Below, one piece after another: positions 6,544-7,255 of a stretch of DNA of 7,255 bases. Both the position numbers and the translations under genes were made by a program. The stretch comes from Hadesarchaea archaeon. GTDB taxonomy: Archaea; Hadarchaeota; Hadarchaeia; Hadarchaeales; Hadarchaeaceae. The notes below the pieces were generated by a model. That model was given only the letters and a program-made list of their open reading frames with translations, was not told where the DNA came from and ran no database searches. The stretch covers positions 1 through 7,255 of the forward strand of contig QMWE01000047.1 in the NCBI GenBank assembly GCA_003661465.1. Reading direction: 5' to 3'. Each line of letters starts with the position of its first letter. Positions within the stretch are counted from its first letter, which is position 1.

Positions 6544-6881
6544 TCTGTCCCGCTATCCTTTTTGGCTAGGGACTCCCTCAATTCTTTTATTCTCTCCTCG
6601 ATGCCCTTGAGCTCTTCTTCCAGTTCGGCTTTGTACTCTTCCAACGCCTCTATTTCCTGCTCAGGGGTTGGGGGAGGTGGTATAAATGGAATGAATGAAT
6701 AGGGCATCGGTAATTGTTGGGAGGACTCCTGCGTGGTTTGCTGGGATTGGCGTTGTGTTTGTGGATATTGGGTGTAGGGCAAATACCCCATGTAAGGAGG
6801 ATACACCATATATGGATTCATGTACCACATCCATCTCCAGCCGCGACCTCTTCCCCAACCGAAACCCGGCCACCACCACAT
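6540..6881 (-). CDS. Trp/Gly-rich protein with C-terminal coiled coil (DUF5320-like)
   Basis: 113 residues in three parts: a Trp/Gly/Arg-rich head, MWWWPGFGWGRGRGWRWMW (1-19); a Tyr/Pro/Gln-rich middle (20-72) with repeated Tyr-Pro pairs and a Gln/Ser/Thr stretch at 41-56; and a charged heptad-like helix starting at PTPEQEIEALEEY and running to about 108, a probable coiled coil for oligomerisation. This combination resembles DUF5320-type proteins found near NifX-like genes; no enzymatic motif is present. The ATG at 6881 is preferred over a TTG at 6914 because GAGGTGG (6888-6894) lies 7 nt upstream, and because this ribosome binding site, the start codon and 15 codons are exactly duplicated at the neighbouring gene, whereas no ribosome binding site precedes the TTG. 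It overlaps the single-domain NifX-like gene by 4 nt. A scaffold or adaptor role is plausible but unproven. Confidence 0.8.
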   Translation of the reverse strand: MWWWPGFGWGRGRGWRWMWYMNPYMVYPPYMGYLPYTQYPQTQRQSQQTTQESSQQLPMPYSFIPFIPPPPTPEQEIEALEEYKAELEEELKGIEERIKELRESLAKKDSGTE

Positions 6882-6899
6882 ACTGTTCCACCTCTTTCT
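6837..6899. repeat. Direct repeat copy A, 63 bp, identical to 7193-7255
   Basis: Every base from 6837 to 6899 equals the base 356 positions to the right. On the minus strand the block contains the ribosome binding site GAGGTGG, the ATG at 6881 and the first 15 codons of the coiled-coil protein. Identity stops sharply at the inner edge (6836 versus 7192). Confidence 0.97.
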
Positions 6900-6910
6900 T
6901 TGTTCACTCG

Positions 6911-7237
6911 TCAATATATCACATATGGGTACTGAGAATACGTCCCATAAGAGGATGCATAGCTAGGGTACCCATATCCCCATGGAGTATAACCGTAGGA
7001 TCCATAGAAAGCAGGGTTGGCCCACCACCATCTCGGAAGCCAAGGAAAGCGGGCACAAACGTATGGGTTGCCCCACCATCCGGCTCCCCAGCCGAATCCT
7101 CTTCCAAAGCCGAAGATCCATCCTGGTCTCTGCCATGGAGGTAAGTAACTAAATGGTCCTCTGCCTGGCCAAGGGCCAAACCAGCCTCTGCCCCAGCCGC
7201 GACCTCTTCCCCAACCGAAACCCGGCCACCACCACAT
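6911..7237 (-). CDS. Trp/Gly/Tyr/Pro-rich low-complexity protein of unknown function
   Basis: 108 residues of extreme composition: by my count 23 Gly, 17 Trp, 14 Pro, 13 Tyr, 8 Phe and 8 Arg, with no Asp, Glu, Lys or His. The head MWWWPGFGWGRGRGW is identical to that of the next gene; the middle has GFGRGFGWGAGWW (43-55) and PRWWW (68-72); the tail from 78 is a Tyr/Gly/Ser-rich run with repeated GY, SY and QY pairs. A single Cys is at 61. No signal peptide or long uninterrupted hydrophobic segment is evident. It lacks the coiled coil of its neighbour. The ATG at 7237 is supported by GAGGTGG at 7244-7250, and its TGA at 6911-6913 lies 29 bp before the neighbour's ATG. It is a real gene rather than a chance frame because it shares its start region and head with the adjacent gene. 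The nearest family is probably DUF5320-like; function is unknown. Confidence 0.75.
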   Translation of the reverse strand: MWWWPGFGWGRGRGWGRGWFGPWPGRGPFSYLPPWQRPGWIFGFGRGFGWGAGWWGNPYVCARFPWLPRWWWANPAFYGSYGYTPWGYGYPSYASSYGTYSQYPYVIY

Positions 7238-7255
7238 ACTGTTCCACCTCTTTCT
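7193..7255. repeat. Direct repeat copy B, at least 63 bp, cut by window end
   Basis: Identical to 6837-6899 up to the last base of the window, so the true length may be greater. On the minus strand it covers the ribosome binding site, ATG 7237 and the first 15 codons of the Trp/Gly-rich protein. Confidence 0.97.

Noticed and set aside
6882..6914. TTG start at 6914 overlapping the previous stop as TTGA for the coiled-coil protein
   Set aside because: The same TTGA overlap is used at 4336, but there a strong ribosome binding site precedes it. None precedes 6914, while the duplicated block preserves a ribosome binding site for the ATG at 6881.
6010..7144. Plus-strand open frames 6010-6498 and 6695-7144
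   Set aside because: They lie opposite NifX-like genes and the Trp-rich genes; Gly/Trp-rich coding DNA has few stops on the opposite strand, and no start signals are present.
1..7255. CRISPR array, tRNA, rRNA, riboswitch or insertion sequence
   Set aside because: No regularly spaced repeats, cloverleaf-like or conserved rRNA segments, known riboswitch cores or transposase motifs were seen on reading either strand; a covariance-model search was not possible.

Overview
The window reads as anaerobic, probably archaeal, chromosomal DNA. The evidence is indirect: Shine-Dalgarno sequences and TTG/GTG starts, TATA-box-like elements placed as archaeal promoters would be, and a gene set typical of anaerobic archaea and some anaerobic bacteria (ferredoxin-containing MinD ATPases, NifX-type proteins, a GDGTGP zinc-ribbon protein, an MTH1187-type thiamine-binding protein, a CoA-disulfide-reductase-like flavoprotein). 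A thermophilic anaerobic bacterium cannot be excluded. I see no rRNA, tRNA, CRISPR array or insertion sequence.

Layout. (1) 1-395, plus strand: 3' part of a TrmO-type tRNA methyltransferase, converging on the next gene with only 10 bp between stops. (2) 2875-406, minus strand: a compact three-gene unit, TauE/SafE permease, thiamine-binding protein, FAD/NAD(P) disulfide-type oxidoreductase. (3) 2876-3054: a divergent promoter region with one TATA-like box per direction, an inverted repeat around one of them, and repeated TTGTC/GACAA motifs. (4) 3055-3279, plus strand: a small Gly/Arg/Met-rich zinc-ribbon protein. (5) 7237-3374, minus strand: a tightly packed six-gene run, made of a Trp/Gly/Tyr-rich 108-residue protein, a related protein with a C-terminal coiled coil, a single-domain NifX-like protein, a tandem two-domain NifX-like protein, and two adjacent MinD-family ATPases, each carrying an inserted 2x[4Fe-4S] ferredoxin domain. 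Its promoter lies beyond the right edge.

The six-gene run is the most interesting part. Paired ferredoxin-MinD ATPases next to NifX/NifY-fold proteins are the core of the 'orange protein' (ORP) type loci of anaerobes, and resemble metal-cluster carrier and scaffold machinery. The likely theme is ATP- and redox-dependent handling of an Fe-S or Mo-containing cluster. The local novelty is the aromatic/glycine-rich proteins at the head of the operon, the duplication that links them (a perfect repeat of at least 63 bp covering ribosome binding site, start codon and first 15 codons), and a GRGxG low-complexity motif recurring in four otherwise unrelated proteins of the locus.
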